From positions 1-64,000 of the forward strand of contig NZ_JAAAJC010000004.1 of the NCBI RefSeq assembly GCF_009900715.1: a DNA stretch of 64,000 bases. The letters run 5' to 3'. Both the position numbers and the translations under genes were made by a program. Each line of letters starts with the position of its first letter. The first letter of the stretch is position 1. Positions 8,831 to 16,685 of this stretch are shown piece after piece. The notes beneath the pieces are model-generated. The model saw only the letters and a list, made by a program, of their open reading frames with translations, searched no databases and was not told the DNA's origin. The stretch comes from Halococcus salsus (GTDB lineage Archaea > Halobacteriota > Halobacteria > Halobacteriales > Halococcaceae).

Positions 8831-10210
8831 ATGAGACCGCGTCGGGCAGCCGCCGTTCTGCTCTCCCTGCTCGTCGCCGCGGTCGGGACCGCGAGCGCCC
8901 ACCAGATCCAGGGTTCGCGGTTCGCCGCGCCCATTCCGCTGAGGTTCCTGTTCGGCGGTGCGGGCGTCACGGTCGCCATCACCGCCCTCTGGGTCGGCCG
9001 AACCGGCGACGCGACGGGCGGTCGAACCTGGCGCACGCCGCTAGCGATACCACATCGCGTCGCGACCGCGCTCCGCTACGGCGCGAAGGCCGTCTTCTTC
9101 GCCGGCTTCCTCGTCACGATCGGGCACGGTCTCGTCGGCCCGCAGATCGAGGCCGAGAACTTCTCGACGGTGTTCGTCTGGTCGGTCTGGATCGCGGGGC
9201 TGGGGCTGTTCTCCGTTCTCTTCGGGAGTCCGTGGCGGGTGCTCTCGCCCTGGCGTGCGGTCTACGACGCGCTGGTCCGCCTCGAAGGCCGAGCGATCCG
9301 GCTGGTCGACACGTATCCGTCGTGGCTCGCGTCGTGGCCGGCGGTCGTCGTCTTCGTCGTCGGCATCGGCGTCCTCGAGAACCTGACGGTGGTCCCGCGC
9401 TCGCCGGCGTCGACCGCGGTCGTCGTCGCGGGCTACGCCGCGGCCATGATCCTCGGCGGGGTCGTCTTCGGCGAGGAGTGGTTCGAGCGCGCCGACGGAC
9501 TGGCGGTGCTCTATCGGCTGTTCGGCCGGGTCTCCCCAGTGACGTTCGTCGAAGCCCGAGGTGGCTACCGACTCCGACTCCGCCCGCCGTGGACGGGCTG
9601 TACGGACGCGGTCGCGGACCTCAGCCTCGTGGCGTTCGTCGTGGGGACGGTCTACACCGTGAGCTTCGACGGCTTCACGAGCACGCCGGAGTACCAGAAC
9701 CTCCTCTTCGGGTTACGCGATTTCCTCGATACCGGACCGACCACCAGCGTCCTGATCTACGTCGTTGGGCTGGGTGGATTCCTCGTCGCGTTCGTCGTCG
9801 TGAGTATTATGATGGCGCAACTGAGCGCCCGGGAGTCAGCCTGGCGGGAGACGGCGCTGGCGTTCGCGCCGACGGTCCTCCCGATCGCGGCGGCCTACGA
9901 GGTCGCCCACTACTACCCGCTCGTCGCCGAACGCCTCGGCGTGCTCGCCGCGCTCGCGTGGTCGGTCACGATCGCACCGGCGGACCCCGTGACGGTCCTC
10001 GGCTGGCTCTCGCTCCCGGCGTTCTGGGGGTCGCAGGTGCTCCTGATCGTCGTCGGCCACGTTATCGCGGTCGTGGCCGCCCACGCCGTCGCCGTCGAGC
10101 GCTCGACGAACCTCGCGGCGGCTCGCCGGACCCACCTCCCGCTCGTGGTGCTGATGGTCGGCTACACCGTCCTCTCGCTCTGGATCGTCTCGCGACCCGT
10201 CGTCTCGTGA
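8831..10210 (+). CDS. Polytopic membrane protein with cleavable signal and mature N-terminal His
   Basis: The start is the ATG at 8831; the long open frame before it (to 6110) is only the complement of the propeller genes. The 459-residue product begins with a classical signal peptide ending TASA-HQIQG, which would leave His as the first mature residue, followed by about ten hydrophobic segments. Further His residues sit in or beside helices (TIGHGLVG, EVAHYYPLV, VVGHVIAVVAAH), which could bind copper or heme; this is inference. I do not recognise a named family. Downstream genes on the same strand are a His-rich small membrane protein and a regulator. Confidence 0.7.
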   Translation: MRPRRAAAVLLSLLVAAVGTASAHQIQGSRFAAPIPLRFLFGGAGVTVAITALWVGRTGDATGGRTWRTPLAIPHRVATALRYGAKAVFFAGFLVTIGHGLVGPQIEAENFSTVFVWSVWIAGLGLFSVLFGSPWRVLSPWRAVYDALVRLEGRAIRLVDTYPSWLASWPAVVVFVVGIGVLENLTVVPRSPASTAVVVAGYAAAMILGGVVFGEEWFERADGLAVLYRLFGRVSPVTFVEARGGYRLRLRPPWTGCTDAVADLSLVAFVVGTVYTVSFDGFTSTPEYQNLLFGLRDFLDTGPTTSVLIYVVGLGGFLVAFVVVSIMMAQLSARESAWRETALAFAPTVLPIAAAYEVAHYYPLVAERLGVLAALAWSVTIAPADPVTVLGWLSLPAFWGSQVLLIVVGHVIAVVAAHAVAVERSTNLAAARRTHLPLVVLMVGYTVLSLWIVSRPVVS

Positions 10211-10365
10211 CGATTCGATAGGCACACCAGAATCGTTATTCGCCCGAGCGCGTATTCTCGATCGATGCACTGCCGCCGGTCCCGCCGCACCGCCGCTTCG
10301 CCCGATCCGTGGGTCGAAACGCCGGCTCGTGGCCGAACCGACCGACGGCCGGCGGGGCGCGAGCG

Positions 10366-10719
10366 ATGACGCCCGCCCTCCACCTCGCCCGTTTCGCCGT
10401 CGCCGAGTGGCCGGGGGTCGGAACGTTCGCCCTCCCCAGCGTGCTGGTGGTCGCGGGTATCTCCTCGGTGGCCATCGTGGGGCTCGGCGTGGCGGCGCTC
10501 TCCCAGCGACGCTCGCGGTCGTACCTGCTGATAACGCTGGCGCTCGCGACGCTGCTGGTGCGAACGCTGGTCGGGGGGCTCGCACTCGAAGGGATGCTGA
10601 GCATGCACCTCCACCACCTGATCGAACACGCCTCCGACGGGGTGATGGCGGTCCTGCTCCTGGCCGCAGTCTACTTCGCCCGGACCGCGAACCCACGCTC
10701 CGACGAGGACACCATATGA
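10366..10719 (+). CDS. Small three-helix membrane protein with His cluster
   Basis: The 117-residue product has hydrophobic segments near residues 20-42, 50-72 and 88-106. Between the last two lies HLHHLIEH, a dense histidine cluster that could bind metal. The start is taken at the ATG at 10366, because the upstream extension is Pro/Arg/Gly-rich and not membrane-like. The stop overlaps the next gene's start (ATGA, 10716-10719), a sign of translational coupling to the regulator. Function unknown; the coupling suggests a membrane sensor or partner for the DNA-binding protein. Confidence 0.7.
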   Translation: MTPALHLARFAVAEWPGVGTFALPSVLVVAGISSVAIVGLGVAALSQRRSRSYLLITLALATLLVRTLVGGLALEGMLSMHLHHLIEHASDGVMAVLLLAAVYFARTANPRSDEDTI

Positions 10720-11237
10720 ACGGAACCAGACGCCGCGTCGCCCGCTGTGTGCGGGCCACGCCCGGCATCCATTTCAACGAACTCGTCCGAACGCTCGACC
10801 TCGCCCCGGGCCAGGTCCAGTACCACCTCAAACGCCTCATCGCGACCGACTCGGTGGTCGACGAACAGCGCTACGGCCGAACCCACTACTTCGCGCCCGA
10901 GGTCGACGACTGGGAGCGCGGGGCGCTCTCGCTGGTACGCCGCGAGACCGCCGGCGACGTCGTCGCCGCTCTCCACGACCGAGGCCCGATGTCGCCCGGT
11001 GCACTCGCCGACGTCCTCAACGTGGCCCGGAGCACGCTCGAGTGGCACCTCGACCACCTCGCCGAACAGGACGTCGTCCGCAAGGACCGCGACGAGCGAA
11101 ACCGCGTCACGCTGGTGCTCACCCGACCCGACGAAACCGCAGCGCTCCTGCGAACCGTCCAGCCCTCGACCGCCAGCCGGATGGTCGACCGCTTCACCCG
11201 ACTCGCGGACCACCTGCTCGACGACGCGGACCGGTAG
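10716..11237 (+). CDS. Double winged-helix transcriptional regulator
   Basis: The 173-residue protein holds two winged helix-turn-helix domains in series: residues ~1-70 (GIHFNELVRTLDLAPGQVQY, then HLKRL) and ~85-150 (SPGALADVLNVARSTLEWHL). This tandem arrangement without an effector domain is common among haloarchaeal regulators. It is coupled by a 4-base overlap to the small membrane protein, so it probably controls that gene and possibly the membrane protein at 8831. The inducing signal is unknown; the histidine-rich neighbours make a metal or redox cue a reasonable guess only. Confidence 0.8.
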   Translation: MNGTRRRVARCVRATPGIHFNELVRTLDLAPGQVQYHLKRLIATDSVVDEQRYGRTHYFAPEVDDWERGALSLVRRETAGDVVAALHDRGPMSPGALADVLNVARSTLEWHLDHLAEQDVVRKDRDERNRVTLVLTRPDETAALLRTVQPSTASRMVDRFTRLADHLLDDADR

Positions 11238-11441
11238 GCCGCTCGGCGGCTCGACTGGACATCGGTGGCTCGGTGCTCGCCCAGCGCCACGGGACGGCTA
11301 TCGCGACCGACGACGGTCGTCTCCCGGCGAACGTCGCCGTTGCAGGTCGGAACTATCATCCTCTGTGGCCCGTCTCACCCGGATAACCGACGAAAACCGC
11401 GACCCGCCGCTCGAATGACAGACTACGATCCTATTGTCGAG

Positions 11442-11470
11442 TTATCATAAAATATGCAATATATCTTATG
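11442..11470 (+). promoter_or_regulatory. A/T-rich promoter region of the HdeD-like gene
   Basis: In an otherwise GC-rich region, 11442-11470 is nearly all A/T (ttatcataaaatatgc, then aatatatcttat) and lies 36-64 bases before the ATG at 11506. This fits an archaeal TATA element driving a transcript with a leader of about 20-35 bases. Confidence 0.5.
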
Positions 11471-11481
11471 CTGGTTGCCGA

Positions 11482-11498
11482 CCTCCCCTTACGGGAGG
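11482..11498 (+). promoter_or_regulatory. Hairpin overlapping the Shine-Dalgarno of the HdeD-like gene
   Basis: CCTCCC (11482-11487) can pair with GGGAGG (11493-11498) across a five-base loop. The right arm is also the ribosome binding site, 7 bases before the ATG at 11506. Pairing would hide it, so the hairpin could act as a simple translational switch. Most haloarchaeal genes here lack a strong Shine-Dalgarno, so this arrangement is unusual in the window. Confidence 0.45.
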
Positions 11499-11505
11499 GA
11501 GAACA

Positions 11506-12102
11506 ATGAGTTCGAACATCGAATCCAGTCGGGAAGACACGCCGCTCGCGGCGAGCTGGCGTGTGCTCGCAGGTGTCGGGACGCTCATCGCAGTGCTCGG
11601 CCTGATCGCGATCGTTTCACCGTTCATCACCGGCGTCGCGCTATCGGTGCTACTCGGCGCACTGCTCGTCGTCGGCGGGGTGGGTCACGGGGTTCACGCC
11701 GTCTCCGCACGGGGCTGGCGGGGGTTCGTCTGGGAAGCCCTGCTCGCGGTGCTCTACGTCGTCGGCGGCGTGGCGCTGTTCGTGAACCCAGTCGTGGGGC
11801 TGTTGACCCTCACGCTCGTCCTGGCGGCGTTCTTCGTCGTCGAGGGCGTCGTCGGGGTCGTGCTGGGGCTCCGACTCCGCCCGGCGGATGGGTGGGGCTG
11901 GATGTTCGCGAGCGGGCTCGTCGGCGTCGCCGCCGGAGCCGTGGTCTGGCTCGGCTGGCCGTCGACCGCGCTCTGGGTGATCGGCCTCGTCTTCGGCATC
12001 AGGCTGCTCGCGGCCGGCAGCGCGATGGTCATGCTCGCGATGGGGTCCCGCCGGGTGGCTCGCGAGACCCGATCGATCGGGGCCACGCCCCGCGGTGGCT
12101 GA
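11506..12102 (+). CDS. HdeD/DUF308-family membrane protein
   Basis: The 198-residue product has six hydrophobic segments in three hairpin pairs (about residues 24-44, 47-66, 75-95, 98-118, 130-150, 153-175), with short Arg-containing loops, as in the HdeD (DUF308) family associated with acid resistance in bacteria. The C-terminal ~20 residues are polar. The molecular role in archaea is unknown. It is preceded by a distinct A/T-rich promoter and an exposed or sequestered GGAGG, so it is probably regulated separately. Confidence 0.8.
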   Translation: MSSNIESSREDTPLAASWRVLAGVGTLIAVLGLIAIVSPFITGVALSVLLGALLVVGGVGHGVHAVSARGWRGFVWEALLAVLYVVGGVALFVNPVVGLLTLTLVLAAFFVVEGVVGVVLGLRLRPADGWGWMFASGLVGVAAGAVVWLGWPSTALWVIGLVFGIRLLAAGSAMVMLAMGSRRVARETRSIGATPRGG

Positions 12103-12200
12103 GCGGCCGATGGATCCGGACGACTCGTCGGTGACCACGCGACACGACCAGCGATGACCGCGGACGAAGACCGGGAACCGGTCGGCGGGAGGGGGCGGTC

Positions 12201-12818
12201 GTGAGCTTTCTGACCGTGCTTCCACTCGCGGTCGTGATGGTCTCCGGCCCGCAGATCCTGAGTGTCGTCTTCCTCGCCACGAGCAGGGAGTGGCGACGCA
12301 ACTCGCTCGCCTTCGTCGCTGGCGCGGCGGCGTCGGTATCGCTCGTCGTCAGCCTCGCGTTCCTGCTCGGCTTCGGTGCCGTCGGGACGGGCCGGTCGCG
12401 CCCGGTGCTCCACGTGCTGATCCTGGTCGTCATCCTGGCCGCCATGGTCTCCACGTACCTGCAGCGCGAGCGATCGGAGCCCCCGAAGTGGATGGGACGA
12501 CTCGAACGCGCGACCCCGCGGTTCTCGCTCCGACTGGGGTTCCTGCTGCTCGGCTTCTTTCCCACCGACGTCATCACGTCCGTCACCGTCGGCTCCTACC
12601 TCGCTACCCAGGGGCTGCCGCTGACGGACGCGGTCCCGTTCGTCCTGGCGACGTTACTGCTGCTGGCACTCCCGTCGCTCGCCGTGGCCATGCTCGGCGA
12701 GCGCGCGAAGACCGTTCTTCCGACGGTTCGCGACTGGATGAACACGAACTCCTGGGTCGTCAACGAGGTGGTGCTCCTCTTCTTCGCCGGCATCGTTCTG
12801 AACGGACTCCTGAACTAG
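12201..12818 (+). CDS. GAP-family (LysE-like) membrane protein
   Basis: A 205-residue protein with six hydrophobic helices, starting at a GTG. The helix-1 region (LTVLPLAVVMVSGPQILSVV) and the central FPTDVITSV loop before helix 4 are typical of the GAP family (named from mycobacterial Sap proteins thought to help export glycolipids) within the LysE superfamily. It follows the HdeD-like gene by 98 bases in the same direction. The transported compound is unknown. Confidence 0.7.
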   Translation: MSFLTVLPLAVVMVSGPQILSVVFLATSREWRRNSLAFVAGAAASVSLVVSLAFLLGFGAVGTGRSRPVLHVLILVVILAAMVSTYLQRERSEPPKWMGRLERATPRFSLRLGFLLLGFFPTDVITSVTVGSYLATQGLPLTDAVPFVLATLLLLALPSLAVAMLGERAKTVLPTVRDWMNTNSWVVNEVVLLFFAGIVLNGLLN

Positions 12819-12879
12819 GTGAACCGCCCACACCGCCGGCCGTGAGGGCCCGGATCCCGCACCGACGCCGAACGGTGAC

Positions 12880-13335
12880 CTACTCCTGTTCGTCGAGGAG
12901 TTCGCGCGCCCGCTTGCGGTCTTCGAGGTCCTCCAGCGTCTCGGTTTCGAGGAGGCGCTCGAGTTTGCGCTCGAACTGCGCGTCCGTCAGCTCCCCCCGA
13001 GCGTAGCGTCGGCGGATGATCGAGAGGGAATCCTCCGACGGCTCCGCGTCGGCCTCCGTCGACGCCTCGGCTTCGTCCGTCGTCGAGCTCCCCCACCAAT
13101 CGTCGAGCCAGTCGTCGTCGCCCCACCAGTCGTCCCACCACTCCGAACGGTCGTCCTCGTCGCCGAACAGCAGCGCGACGAGCGGGACGACCACGAGGAA
13201 GCCGAGGGCGAAGATGACCCAGAAGTTGCCCACCCCCAAGAAGAGCGCGGCGAGCCCGAGCCCGACCACGAGCGTCGACGCTATCTCGACGGCGTTGTCC
13301 TTGGCGCGCTGGGTCGGCGTGTCCCGGGAGTTCAT
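12880..13335 (-). CDS. SHOCT-domain membrane protein
   Basis: The 151-residue product has two hydrophobic segments (about residues 17-35 and 40-57), a Trp/Asp-rich cytoplasmic stretch (EWWDDWWGDDDWLDDWWG at ~65-82), an acidic linker, and a C-terminal SHOCT domain (SIIRRRYARGELTDAQFERK). SHOCT domains are short amphipathic helices often found at protein ends and linked to oligomerisation. It begins 39 bases after the stop of the MscS gene on the same strand, so the two may be co-transcribed. Confidence 0.8.
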   Translation of the reverse strand: MNSRDTPTQRAKDNAVEIASTLVVGLGLAALFLGVGNFWVIFALGFLVVVPLVALLFGDEDDRSEWWDDWWGDDDWLDDWWGSSTTDEAEASTEADAEPSEDSLSIIRRRYARGELTDAQFERKLERLLETETLEDLEDRKRARELLDEQE

Positions 13336-13374
13336 CGGTGAAACGAGGGTCCGGCGGGCTAAAAACTGCTGTGC

Positions 13375-14262
13375 TCACTCGTCGAAGACGGCCCGCGTGT
13401 GTGGATAGGCGAGCTCGACGTTCGCGTCCGCGAAGCCCGCTCGCACGTTTTCGAGTATCGCCGACCGAACGGGGAGCTGCGCGTACGGGCTCTCGACCCA
13501 GTAGAACAGCCTGAGCGCGACGCCGTTCTCGGCGAACGACTCGACGACGCACGCCGGCGCGCTCGCGTATCGGGCGCTCCCGATCCGGATGTTCCGCCCG
13601 CCCGCGACCACACCATCGACGCCCTCGGCGGCTCGTTCGGCGATGGCACGTGCCTGCGCGATGTCGCTCTCGTAGGTGACGAGCAGGTCGAGCGAGAGCC
13701 ACGTCCGCGGGTCGTCGGCCGATCGGTTGACGATGTCCCGGTTCTGGGCCTGTTCGTTCGGGACGACCAGAAACGTGTTGTCGAGCGTGTATATCTTGGT
13801 GTACCGGAGCGTGATGAGCTCGATGAAGCCACGGTGGCCGATGTCGGGAAGCTCGACCATGTCCCCGATCTCGTAGGCGTTGTCGCTCAGTACGGAGAGG
13901 CCGTCGACGAACGCCCTGATGAACGGCGTGAGGACGGCCCCCGCACCGGCGAGCAGTATCGCCGCCGCGAGCCCGAGTCGTCCCGGCCCGACGCCGTAGA
14001 CCCCGAGCGCGACGAACGCGCTCAGGATGAGCACCACGATACGCACACCCCGAACGACCGCCAGGCTGAGGCTCCGTCGGTGGACCCGGCGCGCGACGGG
14101 CTCCCGAAGCGCCTCGACCAGCAGCCGCGAGCCGCGCCAGGCCACGAGCAACACCGCCAGCGCCAGCCCGGTTCGCACCGCCCACCCGGGGACACCCCGG
14201 AGAAGCGCCTGAGCAAGCGCTCGGCCGACGCTCGACAGCAGGCCGTCGCCGACCCCGCTCAT
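13375..14262 (-). CDS. MscS-family mechanosensitive ion channel
   Basis: The 295-residue protein has three predicted transmembrane helices in its first ~130 residues, ending in the pore-lining helix (LAAAILLAGAGAVLTPFIRA), followed by the conserved beta domain (YEIGDMVEL, IGHRGFIELI, LRYTKIYTLDNTFLVVPN) and a C-terminal alpha/beta domain. It would open under membrane tension to release solutes after hypo-osmotic shock. The size matches minimal MscS channels. A SHOCT membrane protein follows and may be its partner; that is inferred only from spacing. Confidence 0.9.
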   Translation of the reverse strand: MSGVGDGLLSSVGRALAQALLRGVPGWAVRTGLALAVLLVAWRGSRLLVEALREPVARRVHRRSLSLAVVRGVRIVVLILSAFVALGVYGVGPGRLGLAAAILLAGAGAVLTPFIRAFVDGLSVLSDNAYEIGDMVELPDIGHRGFIELITLRYTKIYTLDNTFLVVPNEQAQNRDIVNRSADDPRTWLSLDLLVTYESDIAQARAIAERAAEGVDGVVAGGRNIRIGSARYASAPACVVESFAENGVALRLFYWVESPYAQLPVRSAILENVRAGFADANVELAYPHTRAVFDE

Positions 14263-14445
14263 GCGGACGGAGCGCCCGCCGTTTCGATCACCCGCCGCGC
14301 TCTCGACATGGTCGTGACTCCAACGTCCCTTCCTCCATGGGTTCGGCAGACGATCCGCGGAAAAAGCGATTTCGAACTCGTCGTGGGTCCCGGAAGCGAC
14401 GCCCCTACCCGACTGGCGACCCGAGCGATCCCGATGACCGACGAG

Positions 14446-15432
14446 ATGACCGCCTACGTGATCGAGGAGTACGGTGACCCGGACGTCTTCACCCGAACCA
14501 CCCGCGAGGTCCCCGAACCCGAGGCGAACGAGATCCGCGTCTCAGTCACCGCCTCCAGTGTGAACCCTGTCGATTACAAGATCCGCCAGGGCGCGCTCCC
14601 GGACTTCGCACCCACCTTCCCCGCGACCCTCCACTGTGACGTCTCGGGGGTCGTCGACGCCGTCGGGGCGGACGTCGAGACGTTCGAGGCGGGCGATAGG
14701 GTCTACGGGATGCCCGGCGGCGCGGGACGACAGGGCGCGCTCGCCGAGTACGTCGTCGGCCACGCCGGCACCTTCGCCCAGGCTCCGGAGGCGATATCGC
14801 TCGAAGCGGCCGCGGCGCTCCCGGTCGTCGCGCTCACGGCCTGGGAGATGCTGACCGACAAGACGGCCGTCGGAAGCGACGACGACGTGCTCGTCTACGG
14901 GGCGAGCGGCGGCGTCGGCCACGTCGGCGTCCAGGTCGCCGACCGGCTCGACGCCGACGTGACGGGGACCGCCTCCAGCGACGAGAAACGCGACCTCGTC
15001 GAGTCGCTCGGTGCCGACGCGGTCGTCGACTACACGACGACGGACGTCGGGAGCTACGTCGAGGAGCACGCCAACGGGGCGGGGTTCGACGTCGTCTTCG
15101 ACCCGGTCGGCGACGACCACCTCGCGACGGCCTTCGAGGCGGTCCGACCCTACGGGACGGTGGTGACGACCGAATCGAGCTCCACGCAGGACCTCTCGCC
15201 CATGCACGCGAACTCGCTCGACCTCGGTGTCGTGCTCGTGATCCTCCCCGTCCTGCTCGGCGACCGCCAGGAGCGAATCGGCGAGGAGCTCGCCGAGATC
15301 GCCGACCTCGTCGACGACGGCGCGCTCGAACCCCACATCGTGGAGCGCTTCGGGTTCGACGAGGTCGCCGAGGCACACCGACGGGCCGAGGCGGGCGACT
15401 TCAGCGGGAAGCTCCTGCTCGTCGACGAGTAG
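14446..15432 (+). CDS. NADPH:quinone reductase-like medium-chain oxidoreductase
   Basis: A 328-residue medium-chain dehydrogenase/reductase of the zinc-independent quinone reductase (zeta-crystallin) type: an N-terminal GroES-like domain with SSVNPVDYKIRQG where zinc enzymes carry Cys, and a Rossmann nucleotide site (VLVYGASGGVGHVGVQVA). The motif DVVFDPVGDDHLATAF is typical of the family. I chose ATG 14446 (MTAYVIEEYGDPDVF); ATG 14434 would add four residues. The likely reaction is NADPH-dependent reduction of quinones or enones. It stands alone, divergent from the MscS gene. Confidence 0.85.
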   Translation: MTAYVIEEYGDPDVFTRTTREVPEPEANEIRVSVTASSVNPVDYKIRQGALPDFAPTFPATLHCDVSGVVDAVGADVETFEAGDRVYGMPGGAGRQGALAEYVVGHAGTFAQAPEAISLEAAAALPVVALTAWEMLTDKTAVGSDDDVLVYGASGGVGHVGVQVADRLDADVTGTASSDEKRDLVESLGADAVVDYTTTDVGSYVEEHANGAGFDVVFDPVGDDHLATAFEAVRPYGTVVTTESSSTQDLSPMHANSLDLGVVLVILPVLLGDRQERIGEELAEIADLVDDGALEPHIVERFGFDEVAEAHRRAEAGDFSGKLLLVDE

Positions 15433-15554
15433 CGTTCCGGCCGGATCGGTGCTCGTTCGCCGTCGACACGACGGGTACGGCCGTCTTCTGGCACTGCCGA
15501 GCCGCCGCGGAACGACTTCAGTAGGAGAGTGACGGTCTGTGGTCCGTTGGGATA

Positions 15555-15962
15555 TCAGTTCCAAACCGTCTCGTAACCGGCATCGCGAATGACCCCATCT
15601 GTCGTGAGAATCGCGTCCGTGTCGTGTGCTCGGTGACTGCTGACGATCAGGGCGTCGTGGATGCTGAACTCGTCCACCACCTGCGCGTACTCGACCAGCT
15701 CCGCGTCGTCGACCGGTGCGACAGCGACAGGTCCGTTCCCGATCAGTGCCTTCCGAGCGTCTTCCGGCGTTCCTGTGAGGGTGATACCTCGGATGTCTTT
15801 GTCACGGGAGACCGAGTACAGCACTTCGGCGAGCGCCGTGCTCGGTGCCTGGATGACCGTTTTCGCCGCTTCGGCTTCGGCGAAGATTCGATCGACCTTC
15901 TCTGGAAGCGCATCAACCAGGTAGACGAGGAGGGAGACGGCGTCAGCGGTGTACGTCGACAT
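15555..15962 (-). CDS. vapC: PIN-domain toxin (VapC family)
   Basis: A 135-residue PIN-domain protein with the expected acidic metal-binding residues Asp7, Glu46 (ALAEVL), Asp103 (SIHDALIV) and Asp122 (ILTTDGVI). VapC toxins are Mg-dependent ribonucleases acting on tRNA or rRNA. The ATG follows the stop of the AbrB-type antitoxin gene with no gap, the standard VapBC order. Base composition here is less GC-rich than the surroundings, and the module lies beside a decayed gene, both consistent with horizontal gain. Confidence 0.87.
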   Translation of the reverse strand: MSTYTADAVSLLVYLVDALPEKVDRIFAEAEAAKTVIQAPSTALAEVLYSVSRDKDIRGITLTGTPEDARKALIGNGPVAVAPVDDAELVEYAQVVDEFSIHDALIVSSHRAHDTDAILTTDGVIRDAGYETVWN

Positions 15963-16223
15963 TCAGGCTTCCTCGTAGTTATGGTCTCGGCGCTTGCGGA
16001 CGCGGCGCTCCAGCTCTTCGGCGATCTCCTCACGCTTCCCTTCAGAGGTATCGTCGGGCACAAGCATCCCACGCCCACCGGTGCGGGTACGCTTCTTCAC
16101 GACGATACCCTCATCTGAATCTACCCAGACGACCTCATCGCCGGGCTCTAAGTCGTATTTTTCGCGAAGGTGCTTCGGGATCGTTGCTTGTCCCTTCTCC
16201 GTGACACGTGTGGATTCGCTCAT
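15963..16223 (-). CDS. vapB: AbrB/SpoVT-type antitoxin (VapB family)
   Basis: The 86-residue protein has an N-terminal swapped-hairpin AbrB DNA-binding domain (TRVTEKGQATIPKHLREKYD, then LEPGDEVVWV) and a basic/acidic C-terminal helix (KREEIAEELERRVRKRR) that should wrap the toxin. It would neutralise VapC and repress its own operon. A perfect 7-bp inverted repeat lies 6 bases before its ATG, in a position to serve as operator on a leaderless promoter. Confidence 0.87.
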   Translation of the reverse strand: MSESTRVTEKGQATIPKHLREKYDLEPGDEVVWVDSDEGIVVKKRTRTGGRGMLVPDDTSEGKREEIAEELERRVRKRRDHNYEEA

Positions 16224-16228
16224 ATTCA

Positions 16229-16255
16229 GTAATACCCGTTGTATTACATTAGTTT
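16229..16255 (-). promoter_or_regulatory. vapBC promoter with palindromic operator
   Basis: The perfect inverted repeat GTAATAC-ccgtt-GTATTAC occupies 16229-16247. The A/T-rich box at 16247-16255 (actaatgta on the coding strand) is about 27 bases before the vapB ATG at 16223, as expected for a leaderless archaeal promoter. The palindrome lies between TATA and start codon, where a bound VapB-VapC complex would block initiation. Confidence 0.6.
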
Positions 16256-16305
16256 TGTGGGAGGAGAATTGCTCTATCGAGTGATTTGGGGGTGGTGCGT
16301 CGGTT

Positions 16306-16458
16306 GAGGCTGGTTCGCGCCCGGTCGCCGACGATATCCAGCACCACCTCGTCGCCGATGACGAGGGCGGACGACCCGAGGGGAGCGACGCGGTCCCCGA
16401 GTTCGGTCACGACACCCCGTCCCTGAACGTACGCCGCGGGCGATTTGAACGAGTACAT
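16306..16458 (-). pseudogene. gldA: Remnant of glycerol dehydrogenase (N-terminal ~51 residues)
   Basis: The stretch starting MYSFKSPAAYVQGRGVVTEL and continuing to IVGDRARTSL resembles the first ~51 residues of haloarchaeal glycerol dehydrogenase (iron-containing alcohol dehydrogenase fold, normally about 350 residues). After residue 51 similarity stops; an unrelated tail of 18 residues leads to a stop at 16249. The NAD-binding and metal-binding regions are absent, so it cannot be functional. The break lies next to the vapBC promoter, suggesting that acquisition of the module and loss of the gene are linked. Confidence 0.6.
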
Positions 16459-16685
16459 TGCTATCCTTCACAGGCTTGGAGCGGCTACCTGATGAGGTTG
16501 CCGGGCCGGTCGATCGACGACCGAACGGGGTCGATCCACTCGCTCCCGACCGCCTCGACGTGCCGTCGGCACCGAGGTCGGTGGGTCACTCACGGTTCGG
16601 CCGGGGACGGGAACCGAGTGTCCCGGTTTCGACGGCCGGTTCGGGTGAACGGTGCGCTTTTGCTCGTTCATCGGTGACACACCGT

